This document shows, in pieces, positions 42,868-52,353 of a stretch of DNA of 64,000 nt (the stretch's first letter is position 1; every line of letters starts with the position of its first letter). Location of the stretch: positions 434,001 to 498,000 of the forward strand of contig JADKJL010000009.1 in assembly GCA_016721015.1 (NCBI GenBank). The letters run 5' to 3'. The translations under genes were made by a program, and so were the position numbers. The stretch is from Lysobacterales bacterium (GTDB taxonomy: Bacteria; Pseudomonadota; Gammaproteobacteria; Xanthomonadales; Rhodanobacteraceae). Below the pieces are notes generated by a model. That model ran no database searches. It was not told the DNA's origin and saw nothing but the letters and a program-made list of their open reading frames with translations.

Positions 42868-43797
42868 ATGCACATGGGCAAGACACAATTCATTTCAATC
42901 CTGATCCTCGCAACAGCGGCGTCTCCCTGCTTTGGCGCCAACCTCGGCAAGGCCTCCGGCGAAGGCGCGATGAGCGGCAACATCGAGCAGACCGCGGCGG
43001 CCGATCGGTTCAAGCCGACGCATTCCTATGCCTGGAAAGAAAGCCACGGGGCCAAGCAGCAAACCGTGATCTATCTGTTCGATCGTGACGTCCCGACCGA
43101 TCAGTGGGCCGATGCGGAAAACCGCAGCGCCGCGATCAGCGCATGGACGATCGCCAACAAGGCCACGGTCGTCAGTTGGATCCTGGACGATGTCGGCAAG
43201 CCCGGCGGCGTGCAATCCTGCGACGCCAATGGCAGTTGTTACTCGTCGGGCAACAGTGTCATGAACGGCGTCTCGAGTCTCGTCGTCGACATCAAGAGCG
43301 ATGCCAATGGAAAACTCAGCGGCACGCTTTCGCAAGGCAGCCCGGGTTGTGGTGACCAGTGGTGTGACGTCACTTCCCGTTACTCGATCGACACCGCGCT
43401 TGCCGCACCAACTCTGCAAGACCGCATCGCCAGCAACGGAAAAACCGATTCAGGCGATTCAACGGCGGCAGAAGCGGCCTTGACCGCGTACTGGAAAGCC
43501 GCGGGCACTGCGAAGAAGAGTGACGACCTGACGCCCTACTTCAGCGACGAACGCAAAAAAGAGAGCGCGCGCCAGAAAGCCCGCAACGGAAAAATGGTGG
43601 AGAGCATGTTCACCCGGATGTTCGTGCCGGGCCACAGCGGGAAGCTCGAAATCAATGAAATTCGCTTTCTTGATGATTCAGCCCTGGCCACGATCAAGAG
43701 CCGCGTTGGCAGCGGAAATGCGGCCCACGAGCTCAAGTGCGGCGTACTCCTGAGCAAGCAAGCAGGCGGCTGGAAAATCGGCGCCGAACACTGCTGA
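42868..43797 (+). CDS. Secreted protein of unknown function
   Basis: 309 aa from the ATG at 42868 (or 42874). The signal peptide ends near CFGA. The mature protein has no recognised domain. The first part includes YAWKESHGAKQQTVIYLFDRDVP and a Cys-rich stretch (QSCDANGSCYSS, GCGDQWCD) that could form disulphides. The second half resembles a small stress-like domain: YWKAAGTAKKSDDLTPYFSDERK, then a beta-rich end ELKCGVLLSKQAGGWKIGAEHC. The end lacks the IFxxGF motif. The longer frame from 42745 is rejected because it buries the signal peptide. Confidence 0.7.
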   Translation: MHMGKTQFISILILATAASPCFGANLGKASGEGAMSGNIEQTAAADRFKPTHSYAWKESHGAKQQTVIYLFDRDVPTDQWADAENRSAAISAWTIANKATVVSWILDDVGKPGGVQSCDANGSCYSSGNSVMNGVSSLVVDIKSDANGKLSGTLSQGSPGCGDQWCDVTSRYSIDTALAAPTLQDRIASNGKTDSGDSTAAEAALTAYWKAAGTAKKSDDLTPYFSDERKKESARQKARNGKMVESMFTRMFVPGHSGKLEINEIRFLDDSALATIKSRVGSGNAAHELKCGVLLSKQAGGWKIGAEHC

Positions 43798-43833
43798 TCG
43801 TTCGATTCATCCGGAGTGCCGAGCGGACAAAGA

Positions 43834-43857
43834 AAAAGCGGGCCGAAGCCCGCTTTT
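43834..43857. terminator. Bidirectional intrinsic terminator before pnp
   Basis: AAAA, GCGGGC, a 4-base loop (cgaa), GCCCGC, TTTT. It lies between the convergent secreted-protein gene and pnp and serves both. Confidence 0.9.
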
Positions 43858-43881
43858 CTTGTTCGCGTGAAGTCGCGCGAT

Positions 43882-45987
43882 TTACTCGCTGACGCCCTCG
43901 CCTTCCTCGACGGCCTTCATCGACAGGCGGATACGGCCCTGCTTGTCGACTTCGAGCACCTTGACCTTGACGATGTCGCCTTCCTTGAGCTTGTCGGAAA
44001 CCTTCTCGACGCGCTCGTTGGAGATCTGCGAGACGTGGACGAGACCGTCCTTGCCCGGCAGGATCGTGACGAATGCACCGAAGTCCATCAGCTTGGCGAC
44101 CTTGCCTTCGTAGATGCGACCCGGTTCGACATCGGAAACGATCATCTCGATGCGCTTCTTCGCCTCTTCGGCAGCAGCACGGTTGACCGACGCGATGACG
44201 ATGGTGCCGTCATCGGTGATGTCGATCGTCGTGCCGGTCTCCTCGGTGATCGAACGGATAACCGAACCGCCCTTGCCGATCACTTCGCGAATCTTGTCCG
44301 GGTGGATGCGCATGGTCAGCAGACGCGGCGCGAACTCGCTCATCTCGGTGCGCGCAGCGCTGAGTGCCTTGTTCATTTCGCCGAGGATATGCAGACGACC
44401 TTGCTTGGCCTGAGCCAGCGCGACCTTCATGATTTCTTCGGTGATGCCATCGATCTTGATGTCCATCTGCAGGGCGCTGATGCCATCGGCGCTACCGGCA
44501 ACCTTGAAATCCATGTCGCCGAGATGATCTTCGTCGCCAAGGATGTCGGAGAGCACGACGAAATCGTTGCCTTCCTTGACCAGGCCCATCGCGATACCAG
44601 CCACCGGCGCCTTCAACGGCACACCGGCATCCATCATCGCCAGCGACGATCCGCAGACCGATGCCATCGATGACGAACCATTCGATTCGGTGATTTCCGA
44701 AACAACGCGGATCACGTACGGGAATTCCTCGATCGAAGGCTTGACCGCGAGCACGCCGCGCTTGGCCAGACGACCGTGTCCGATCTCGCGACGCTTCGGA
44801 CCCATCATGCGACCGGCTTCGCCGACCGAGTACGGAGGGAAGTTGTAATGGAACAGGAACGGATCCTTCGATTCGCCTTCGACGGCATCGATGATCTGGG
44901 CATCGCGGCCGGTACCGAGAGTAACGGTGACCAGGGCCTGCGTCTCACCACGTGTGAACAAAGCAGAGCCATGCGTGCGCGGCAGCAAGCCGGTGCGGAT
45001 CGTGATGCCACGGACGTCGTCGAGATTGCGTCCATCGATGCGCTTCTTGGTGGCCAGCACCGAGGCACGCAGCGTGGTGTATTCGAGTTCGGCGAATTCC
45101 TTGCCGAGATCAGCGGTCGCCCAGCCATTGGCTTCAGCGTCGGACTTGAGACCAGCAACCACATCCTTCTTGAGGGCGCTGATCGCGTCGCGGCGCTCGA
45201 TCTTGTCGACTACGGCGTAAGCGGTTGTCAGACGATCGCCAACGGCGTTCTTGATCGCCTCGACGATGGCCGGATTGCGTTCCGGCGCCGTCCAGGAAAA
45301 CGACTTCTGGCCGACTTCGGCAACGAACTCGTTGATCGCCTGGATTGCCTGCTTGGCCGCGTTGTGACCAAACACGACCGCGCCGAGCATGATCTCTTCA
45401 CTGAGCAGCTTGGCTTCGGACTCGACCATCAACACCGCATTGGCAGTACCGGCGACGACCAGCTCGAGCTGCGAAGTCTTCAGTTCGGTCGCGGTCGGCA
45501 TCAGGATGTAGTTGCCATTCGCGTAACCGACCTTGGCGGCGCCAATCGGGCCGTTGAACGGCAGACCGGAAAGCGCCAGCGCGGCGGATGCGCCGAGCAA
45601 GGCAGGGACGTCGCCGTCAATTTCCGGGTTCATCGACATCACGGTGGCGATGATCTGCACTTCGTTGCGGAAGAACTCCGGGAACAACGGGCGGATCGGA
45701 CGATCGATCAGACGCGAGGTGAGTGTCTCCTTCTCGGTCTGGCGTCCTTCACGCTTGAAGAAGCCGCCCGGGATGCGACCACCGGCATAAAACTTTTCCT
45801 GGTAGTCAACGGTGAGCGGGAAGAAATCCTGCCCTTCGCGCGCCGACTTGGCGCCGACCGCCGTGACCAGCACGACCGTGTCGCCGATCCTGACGATGAC
45901 GGCACCGCTGGCCTGGCGAGCGATTTCGCCCGTCTCCAGTGTGACCTGATGATTGCCGTACTGGAATGTCTTGGTTACTTTCGCCAC
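43882..45987 (-). CDS. pnp: Polyribonucleotide nucleotidyltransferase
   Basis: 701 aa, standard length. The phosphorolytic 3'-5' exoribonuclease works in the RNA degradosome. Two RNase PH domains (LVTVTLGTGRDAQ and DILGDEDHLGDMDFKVAG in the second) are followed by a KH domain (GKGGSVIRSITEETG) and an S1 domain (GKVAKLMDFGAFVTILPGK). The start is a GTG at 45987 with AGGA upstream. It is the last gene of the rimP-to-pnp block, 167 bases after rpsO. In E. coli the pnp leader is cleaved by RNase III for autoregulation; a comparable leader is possible here but was not folded. Confidence 0.96.
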   Translation of the reverse strand: MAKVTKTFQYGNHQVTLETGEIARQASGAVIVRIGDTVVLVTAVGAKSAREGQDFFPLTVDYQEKFYAGGRIPGGFFKREGRQTEKETLTSRLIDRPIRPLFPEFFRNEVQIIATVMSMNPEIDGDVPALLGASAALALSGLPFNGPIGAAKVGYANGNYILMPTATELKTSQLELVVAGTANAVLMVESEAKLLSEEIMLGAVVFGHNAAKQAIQAINEFVAEVGQKSFSWTAPERNPAIVEAIKNAVGDRLTTAYAVVDKIERRDAISALKKDVVAGLKSDAEANGWATADLGKEFAELEYTTLRASVLATKKRIDGRNLDDVRGITIRTGLLPRTHGSALFTRGETQALVTVTLGTGRDAQIIDAVEGESKDPFLFHYNFPPYSVGEAGRMMGPKRREIGHGRLAKRGVLAVKPSIEEFPYVIRVVSEITESNGSSSMASVCGSSLAMMDAGVPLKAPVAGIAMGLVKEGNDFVVLSDILGDEDHLGDMDFKVAGSADGISALQMDIKIDGITEEIMKVALAQAKQGRLHILGEMNKALSAARTEMSEFAPRLLTMRIHPDKIREVIGKGGSVIRSITEETGTTIDITDDGTIVIASVNRAAAEEAKKRIEMIVSDVEPGRIYEGKVAKLMDFGAFVTILPGKDGLVHVSQISNERVEKVSDKLKEGDIVKVKVLEVDKQGRIRLSMKAVEEGEGVSE

Positions 45988-46154
45988 GTTAGATTGTCCT
46001 GGTTTGGTGTGCGCGGACGCGCCCTACAAGGCGTGCTCGAGCTACTTGTGAGAAGTGCGGCCATGCATGGCCGCTTTTGGACTTCATCCGTAAGCGAAAC
46101 GCTAGAACATCTGGCCGTGTTTCCGCGCACCGCGTTCATGGATGAACGCAATGA

Positions 46155-46424
46155 CTACCTACGAAGGCCGAGGCGTTCGATAAGCGTCTTGTAGCGATCG
46201 TTGTCCTTGCTCTTCAGGTAGTTGAGCAGGCGACGGCGCTGGTTGACCATTTTCAGCAGGCCGCGACGTGAATGATGATCCTTGTCGTGGTCGGCAAAAT
46301 GCTTGGACAGATGTTCGATGCGCGCCGAAAGCAGGGCGACCTGGACTTCCGGTGAACCGGTGTCGTTGGCAACACGACCGTAATCGGCGATGATCTTGCT
46401 GGTTGTTTCTACGTTGAGCGACAT
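46155..46424 (-). CDS. rpsO: 30S ribosomal protein S15
   Basis: 89 aa, exactly the usual length. The conserved core is DTGSPEVQVALLSARIEHLSKHF, DHHSRRGLLKMVNQRRRLLNYLK. It binds 16S rRNA helix 22 and nucleates the platform. AAGGG lies 7 bases before the ATG at 46424; an upstream in-frame start at 46469 is rejected. It sits between truB and pnp as in most gammaproteobacteria. Confidence 0.97.
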   Translation of the reverse strand: MSLNVETTSKIIADYGRVANDTGSPEVQVALLSARIEHLSKHFADHDKDHHSRRGLLKMVNQRRRLLNYLKSKDNDRYKTLIERLGLRR

Positions 46425-46592
46425 GATGAAAACCCTTATGGAACGAGGACGAGGCTTGGTAACGGTCACCTGTCGGTAACAGTTGCCAACGCCCCGCGTT
46501 GAAGTTTTTGGCCGGGAAAGCTGCCCATTTTAGCTGGCAAAGGTGCGTTGCAACAAGTTGTCTGGTCGATGACCGTTCAAAAGTCGGCCGAA

Positions 46593-47516
46593 TCAGTCCA
46601 AATTGAAGCCCCGGACAGGACGCAATAGCCCGTCGGTGCCCGTTTCGGCGATTGCCAACAGCTGACCCGACTGTGTCTTGGCGACGCAGATCCCGGGTTC
46701 GCACGAAACCTGAACAGGCTGGCCCTGACGGAGTTTTGCGGCGGCCGCCTCGTCGAGGACGACGACCGGATAGCTTGTCAGACCCGCTTCGATGGGCAGC
46801 AACAGATCGTCCAGGGCGCCTGTCCCGCCAGCCGCCGCCGCATCCAATTCATCGAGTGTCGTCATCTTCGGCGATCGAAACGGCTCGATCCAGAGCCGGC
46901 GCAACAGGGTCACATGGGCGCCACAACCCAAGGCCTCACCAAGATCCCGCACCAGACTGCGCACATACGTACCGGAACCACATTCGACCTGGAGACGCAG
47001 GCGATCGCCATGATGTTCGAGCAGATCGAATCGATGCACCTCTACAGGGCGCGACTCGATTTCGACACTTTCGCCACGTCGAGCCAATGCGTACAGCCGC
47101 TCGCCATCGCGCTTGAGTGCCGAGTAGATCGGCGGAACCTGCTGGATGCTGCCGCGCAATGGCGACAACGCGCGTTCAATCATGGCCACATCGAGTGCAG
47201 GAACCGGACGGGTTTCGATCACCTTGCCGTGTGCATCGGCGCTGTCGGTGCTGACTCCGAGCAAGCATTCGGTCACATAGGCCTTGCTCGATCCAATCAG
47301 CATCCCGGCGATCTTGGTTGCCTCGCCGAAACACAAGGGCAGCAGGCCGGTCGCGAGCGGATCAAGACTCCCGGTGTGGCCGCCCTTGGCCGCCCTGAAA
47401 AGATGCCGCGCTTTTTGCAATGCCTGGTTTGAACTCAAGCCCTCGGGCTTGTCGAGCAAAAGAATGCCGTGGACGTCGCGCCAACGTGTCTTTGCCGTCC
47501 GCCCCACCCTGGTCAA
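46593..47516 (-). CDS. truB: tRNA pseudouridine-55 synthase
   Basis: 307 aa. The enzyme makes the universal pseudouridine 55 in the T-loop of tRNAs. The catalytic Asp52 lies in GGHTGSLDPLATGLLP, with DKPEGLSSN before it, YSALKRDGERLYALAR and the RSLVRDLGEALG region after. A PUA-like C-terminal domain is present. The start is TTG at 47516, overlapping the rbfA stop as TTGA, so translation is coupled; a GTG three codons later is an alternative. Confidence 0.95.
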   Translation of the reverse strand: MTRVGRTAKTRWRDVHGILLLDKPEGLSSNQALQKARHLFRAAKGGHTGSLDPLATGLLPLCFGEATKIAGMLIGSSKAYVTECLLGVSTDSADAHGKVIETRPVPALDVAMIERALSPLRGSIQQVPPIYSALKRDGERLYALARRGESVEIESRPVEVHRFDLLEHHGDRLRLQVECGSGTYVRSLVRDLGEALGCGAHVTLLRRLWIEPFRSPKMTTLDELDAAAAGGTGALDDLLLPIEAGLTSYPVVVLDEAAAAKLRQGQPVQVSCEPGICVAKTQSGQLLAIAETGTDGLLRPVRGFNLD

Positions 47517-47863
47517 TCTTCTTTTGGCGCGTTCTCACGCAGCAACTGTTCGATGCGCTCGCCATTGTCGACCGAATCATCGTAGTGGAAACGGATTTCG
47601 GGCACTCGCCTCATTTTCAGCGTCCGCGAAAGCTGACGACGAAACTCGAACGCCATTTCATTCAGCGCCTTGACCGCCGTCTTCGATTCATCGGAAACAA
47701 GCGTGGTCACGAACACCTTGGCCAGATCGAGATCCTTGGTTACCTCGACGTCGGACACACTGACCGAAGGCAAGGCGTGATCGCGCACGGCCTGATGCAC
47801 AAGCACGGCAATCTCCTTGCGCAACTGCACGGCAACTCGATCGGAACGGGTGAAGTCAGCCAT
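47513..47863 (-). CDS. rbfA: Ribosome-binding factor A
   Basis: 116 aa KH-like 16S maturation factor needed for late 30S assembly and cold growth. The family pattern is clear: SDRVAVQLRKEIAVLV, SVSDVEVTKDLDLAKVFVT, then RVPEIRFHYDDSVDNGERIEQLL. No good ribosome site precedes the ATG at 47863, because a palindromic element ends directly upstream and separates it from infB by 245 bases. The stop overlaps the truB start. Confidence 0.94.
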   Translation of the reverse strand: MADFTRSDRVAVQLRKEIAVLVHQAVRDHALPSVSVSDVEVTKDLDLAKVFVTTLVSDESKTAVKALNEMAFEFRRQLSRTLKMRRVPEIRFHYDDSVDNGERIEQLLRENAPKED

Positions 47864-47872
47864 TTTTTGAGA

Positions 47873-48107
47873 GCGGGAGTAGGGAGTAGGGAGTGGGAAA
47901 TAGGATGAATCGAAACGCGGTTTCGCCGCAAACCTGTAGGAGTCCCTTCAGGGGCGATCATGCCAGCGAAGCGACGAAAACCTCGCCCGAAAACGGGCTC
48001 CTGAGGCGAGCAGCGAGCCGGAAATGGATTTCGAACCGGCATCAGCAAGTATCGAGCTTACGCTCTTGCTACTGCTTCTACCCATTCCCTACTCCCAACT
48101 CCCCGCT
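47873..48107. repeat. MITE-like palindromic element in the infB-rbfA gap
   Basis: Outer inverted repeats at 47873-47898 (GCGGGAGTAGGGAGTAGGGA...) and 48081-48107 (mirror with GCGGGGAGTTGGGAGTAGGG) match at most positions. Inside sit two REP-like units in opposite directions: TGTAGGAGTCCCTTCAGGGG then CGATCA (47935-47960) and, reversed, TCAGGAGCCCGTTTTCGGGC then G (47984-48004). Small hairpins CGAAAC/GTTTCG and AGCAAG/CTTGCT add to it. No gene is present. It lies within an operon and may act as an RNA structure or processing site. Confidence 0.7.
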
Positions 48108-48108
48108 T

Positions 48109-50745
48109 TTAGAGCGTCCGCTGCACTTCGATACGCTCGAAGCACTCGATCTGATCGCCGGGTTTGACGTCGTTGTACTGCTTGACCGCAATGCCGCACT
48201 CGGTGCCGTTGCGAACTTCGTCGACCAGCTCCTTGAAGCGGCGCAGCGATTCGAGCTCACCTTCGAAGATGACCGTGCTGTCACGCAACACGCGGATCGG
48301 CTTGTTGCGCTTGACGGTACCTTCGACAACCATGCAACCGGCGACAGCGCCGAATTTCGACGAACGGAACACATCGCGCACTTCGGCGATACCGATGATC
48401 TCCTCGCGGATCTCGACGCCCAGCAAGCCGGTGGCGACTTGTTTCACCTGGTCGATCACGTCATAGATGATCGAGAAATAACGCAGATCCAGGCCGCTTG
48501 TTTCAACAACACGACGTGCAGCGGCATCGGCACGCACGTTGAAGCCGATGATGGTGGCCTTCGACGAGGCCGCGCGCGTGGCGTCGGATTCGGTGATACC
48601 GCCGACTCCCGACGAAATCACGTTGATCCGGATCATGTCGTTGCTGAGCGCCGTCAACGACTGGCGCAATGCTTCGACCGAGCCCTGCACATCGGCCTTG
48701 ATGACCAGGTTGAGCGATAGCTGCTCCTCGCTCTGCCCCATCTGTGCAAGCACGTCTTCCATGCGATTGCCGGCAGCGGCGACGAGACGGGTCTCGCGAC
48801 GCTTGGCATCACGCTGGCTGGCAACATCCTTGGCCAGACGCTCATCAGCGACGACGACAAAGTCGTCGCCCGCTTCCGGAACGCCGGATAGACCGAGCAA
48901 CTGCACGGGAATCGACGGACCCGCTTCGTCAACCTGCTTGCCGCCCTCATCGAACAGCGCGCGAACGCGACCGTATTCGACGCCACAGACGACAAAGTCA
49001 CCCTTCTTCAAGGTGCCCTGCTGGACAAGCACGGTAGCAACCGGACCACGCCCCTTGTCGAGACTGGATTCGATCACCGCACCGGAGGCACGGCCTTCAC
49101 GCACGGCCTTGAGTTCCATCACCTCGGCCTGCAGCGAAATCGCTTCGAGCAGCTCATCGATACCGGTTCCCGCTTTGGCTGACACCGGCACGAACTGGAC
49201 GTCGCCGCCCCAATCTTCAGACATGACCTCATGCTGGGCAAGGCCCTGCTTGACGTTATCCGGATTGGCTTCCGGCTTGTCCATCTTGTTCATGGCGACA
49301 ATCAGCGGCACCTTGGCAGCGCGCGCGTGCTTGATCGCTTCGATCGTCTGCGGCTTGACGCCGTCGTCGGCAGCGACGACCAGGATGATGATGTCGGTCG
49401 CCTGCGCGCCACGCTGCCGCATTGAGGTGAAGGCGGCATGGCCGGGCGTGTCGAGGAAGGTGACGACGCCCTTTGGCGTTTCAACGTGATACGCGCCGAT
49501 ATGCTGGGTGATACCGCCGGCTTCGCCGGTGGCCACCTTGGTTCGACGAATCGTGTCGAGGAGTGAAGTCTTGCCATGATCGACATGGCCCATGATCGTG
49601 ACCACGGGCGGGCGCGGCTCGGCGCTGCCTGAAGTGTCGGCATGCGCGAGCAGGTCGACTTCGGCATCGTTCGGCGAGGCCTTCACCGCGGTATGACCGA
49701 GTTCTTCCACAACCAGCTGTGCGGTGTCGTGATCAATAACCTGATTGATCGTCGCCATGACACCCATCTTGAACAGTGTCTTGACCACTTCGGCACCCTT
49801 GACGGCCATGCGCTGGGCCAGATCGGCCACACTAATGGTGTCGCCGAGCTCAACCTCGCGGACGACCGGAGCCGAGGGACGCGAAAATCCATGCGGCCCG
49901 CTGGAGTTCGATGAACGCGACGGCTCGGGCAGGCGCGAACGCGGTTTCTTGCGTCCGGTGCGGCGCGCGCTTCCTTCCTGGGAAAGATGCAACTCGTTGC
50001 CAAAATATTTCTTTGACGGTGGCGTGCTGTCGCCGTCACGTCCGCGATGACCACTGGCGTGCTTTGGCTTGCCGTGGCGACCTGCGCCTTCTGCCGGCGG
50101 AGCGGCGGAACGATCATCACTGCGACGCGGACGCTCGACCGGCGAGTCCGGCAGCGCGGCCACGGCTTCCGGCGTGACCTTCGGCGCGTCAACTTCAACC
50201 GCCTTGGCTTGTACCTGACTGGCTTGAACCGCTGCACGCGCGGCTTCCTCGGCCTTGCGCTTTTCGTCTTCTGCCGCTTTGGCCCGCGACTCTTCTTCCT
50301 GGCGACGGCGATCAGCCTCTTGGCGCACCTGATCCTCGGCATCACGCTTGGCCTGGGATTCCTCGAGTTTGCGCAGCGCGTCTTCGCGCTCGGGGTCGAT
50401 GGCCTTGCCCTGATCCTCGACCACGCTGCGCTTGACGTAGGTGCGCTTTTGGCGAACCTCGACGTTGACCGTCTTGGCCACGGAGCCACGCTGTCCCGGA
50501 TTGACAGTCAACTCGCTGACGGTGCGGCGCTTGAGCGTCACCTGCCTCGGCGCGCTGTCATCCGTGCTGGCCTCGCGCTTGCCGTGATTGCGACGCAGGA
50601 AGCCGAGCAGCTTGACCTTCTCGGTACTGCTGATTGACTGCTCCGGGTCGGAGAAACTCATCCCGGCCTCGGCAAGCTGCGCAAGCAGCTTGTCCACCGG
50701 AGTGGCCAGTACTGTGGCCAGTTGCTTGATTGTTACGTCCGACAT
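48109..50745 (-). CDS. infB: Translation initiation factor IF-2
   Basis: 878 aa GTPase that brings fMet-tRNA to the 30S subunit. It has an N-terminal IF2_N domain and a long charged, Lys/Glu/Arg-rich linker (about 90-290). The GTPase has the P-loop GHVDHGKTSLLD, DTPGHAAF and NKMD. Domains II-IV follow, ending EIECFERIEVQRTL-like (D-Q-I-E-C-F-E). AGGAG lies 10 bases before the ATG at 50745. It follows nusA by 90 bases in the rimP-nusA-infB operon. Its stop directly abuts the palindromic element. Confidence 0.97.
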   Translation of the reverse strand: MSDVTIKQLATVLATPVDKLLAQLAEAGMSFSDPEQSISSTEKVKLLGFLRRNHGKREASTDDSAPRQVTLKRRTVSELTVNPGQRGSVAKTVNVEVRQKRTYVKRSVVEDQGKAIDPEREDALRKLEESQAKRDAEDQVRQEADRRRQEEESRAKAAEDEKRKAEEAARAAVQASQVQAKAVEVDAPKVTPEAVAALPDSPVERPRRSDDRSAAPPAEGAGRHGKPKHASGHRGRDGDSTPPSKKYFGNELHLSQEGSARRTGRKKPRSRLPEPSRSSNSSGPHGFSRPSAPVVREVELGDTISVADLAQRMAVKGAEVVKTLFKMGVMATINQVIDHDTAQLVVEELGHTAVKASPNDAEVDLLAHADTSGSAEPRPPVVTIMGHVDHGKTSLLDTIRRTKVATGEAGGITQHIGAYHVETPKGVVTFLDTPGHAAFTSMRQRGAQATDIIILVVAADDGVKPQTIEAIKHARAAKVPLIVAMNKMDKPEANPDNVKQGLAQHEVMSEDWGGDVQFVPVSAKAGTGIDELLEAISLQAEVMELKAVREGRASGAVIESSLDKGRGPVATVLVQQGTLKKGDFVVCGVEYGRVRALFDEGGKQVDEAGPSIPVQLLGLSGVPEAGDDFVVVADERLAKDVASQRDAKRRETRLVAAAGNRMEDVLAQMGQSEEQLSLNLVIKADVQGSVEALRQSLTALSNDMIRINVISSGVGGITESDATRAASSKATIIGFNVRADAAARRVVETSGLDLRYFSIIYDVIDQVKQVATGLLGVEIREEIIGIAEVRDVFRSSKFGAVAGCMVVEGTVKRNKPIRVLRDSTVIFEGELESLRRFKELVDEVRNGTECGIAVKQYNDVKPGDQIECFERIEVQRTL

Positions 50746-50835
50746 TTTCTCTCTACTCCTGACCTGCCCGCGATTGCCAAACTCTCGTCAAAACTCCGCT
50801 GCGGACTGTGCCTGCAGCAGTGGGAAACGACGAGA

Positions 50836-52320
50836 TCAGGTGTTGCGTGCCGCCATAATCAGTGCTGCTGCGCGCTCTTCATCGACACCTTCGATTGCCA
50901 GTTCAATCAGCTCGTCGGTGGCAAGATCGGCGAGATTCTCGCGTGTGACGATGCCATGCTGGGCCAATTCATAGGCCAAAGACTCATCCATCGACTCGAC
51001 TTCGAGCAGATCCTCGGCCGGTTTGTGCTCCTCGATCCCCTCTTCGACCGCAAGCGCATCGGTCAGCAGGGCATCGCGCGCACGTGCACGCAGCTCCTCG
51101 ACAATGTCTTCGTCAAAGCCGTCGATCGCAAGCAATTCGGCCGTCGGCACGTAGGCGATTTCTTCAACGGTCGAGAAACCTTCCTGAACCAGGATCTGGG
51201 CAATCTCGTTGTCGACTTCAAGTTTCTCGACGAACAGGTTGCGCGCCGTCTCTTGCTCACTCTCACTCTTTTCGCGAACCTGGTCGGCGGTCATCACGTT
51301 GAGTTGCCAGCCGGTCAATTTGCTCGCCAGGCGCACGTTCTGACCACCGCGACCAATCGCCTGGGACAGCTTGTCCTCGGCCACCGCGATATCCATCGAG
51401 TGCTTCTCCTCATCGACAATGATCGACTGCACTTCGGCAGGCGCCATGGCATTGATGACGTACTGCGCGTTGTTTTCATTCCACAACACGATATCGATGC
51501 GCTCGCCGTTGAGCTCGTTCGATACCGCCTGCACGCGCGATCCGCGCATGCCGATGCAGGCGCCAATCGGATCGGTACGGTGATCATGCGCAAGCACGGC
51601 GATCTTGGCGCGGTCGCCGGCATCACGTGCACAGCCTTTGATCTCGACCAGACCCTGGCCGACTTCGGGTACTTCGAGCTTGAACAGCTCGATCATGAAT
51701 TCCGGCGCCGTGCGCGAGATGAACAATTGCGGCCCGCGCGGCTCCGAACGCACTTCGTACAGATAGCCGCGCACACGATCGCCGGCACGCACGGCTTCGC
51801 GCGGGATCGACTTGTCGCGCGAAATGAATGCTTCGGCATTGCCACCGAGATCGATGTACAGATTGCCGCGTTCGACCCGCTTGACGATGCCGGTGATCAG
51901 CTCACCAACGCGATCGGCATAGGCTTCGACGATTTGCGTGCGCTCGGCTTCGCGCACACGCTGCACGATGACCTGCTTGGCCGCCTGCGCCGCGATGCGA
52001 CCGAATTCCGCATTCTCGATCTGTTCCTCGATGTATTCGCTGACCTGGCTGTCCGACTTGACGTCGACGGCGTCCATCAACCGGATTTGCCAGTCCGGCG
52101 ACTCCATGACGACATCATCGGCGACCACTTCCCAGCGTCGAAACGTCTCGTACTCACCGGAATGCCTGTCGATCGAAACGCGCGCCAGCACTTCCTCGTC
52201 CGGATAGCGCTTCTTCGCTGCCGAGGCAAGCGCCGCTTCCATGGCGTCGAAGATCACGTCCTTCGGGACGCCCTTCTCGTTGGCAACCGCATCGACCACC
52301 AGCAATAGTTCTTTGCTCAT
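50836..52320 (-). CDS. nusA: Transcription termination/antitermination factor NusA
   Basis: 494 aa. The N-terminal RNA-polymerase-binding domain is followed by S1 (about 135-200), KH1 and KH2 (CIGMRGSRVQAVSNELNGERID; IGRGGQNVRLASKLTGWQL) and two acidic helix-hairpin-helix repeats at the C terminus, as in E. coli. It modulates pausing, termination and rRNA antitermination. AGGAG is well placed before the ATG at 52320. It sits between rimP and infB. Confidence 0.96.
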   Translation of the reverse strand: MSKELLLVVDAVANEKGVPKDVIFDAMEAALASAAKKRYPDEEVLARVSIDRHSGEYETFRRWEVVADDVVMESPDWQIRLMDAVDVKSDSQVSEYIEEQIENAEFGRIAAQAAKQVIVQRVREAERTQIVEAYADRVGELITGIVKRVERGNLYIDLGGNAEAFISRDKSIPREAVRAGDRVRGYLYEVRSEPRGPQLFISRTAPEFMIELFKLEVPEVGQGLVEIKGCARDAGDRAKIAVLAHDHRTDPIGACIGMRGSRVQAVSNELNGERIDIVLWNENNAQYVINAMAPAEVQSIIVDEEKHSMDIAVAEDKLSQAIGRGGQNVRLASKLTGWQLNVMTADQVREKSESEQETARNLFVEKLEVDNEIAQILVQEGFSTVEEIAYVPTAELLAIDGFDEDIVEELRARARDALLTDALAVEEGIEEHKPAEDLLEVESMDESLAYELAQHGIVTRENLADLATDELIELAIEGVDEERAAALIMAARNT

Positions 52321-52353
52321 CTCATCAACTCCTGAGCGACTGCCGCAGCAGCC

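Noticed and set aside
44776..46194. 472-codon plus-strand frame
   Set aside because: Antisense to pnp and its leader; no domain, pnp is certain.
50722..52308. 528-codon plus-strand frame
   Set aside because: Antisense to nusA; leucine/aspartate-rich shadow sequence.
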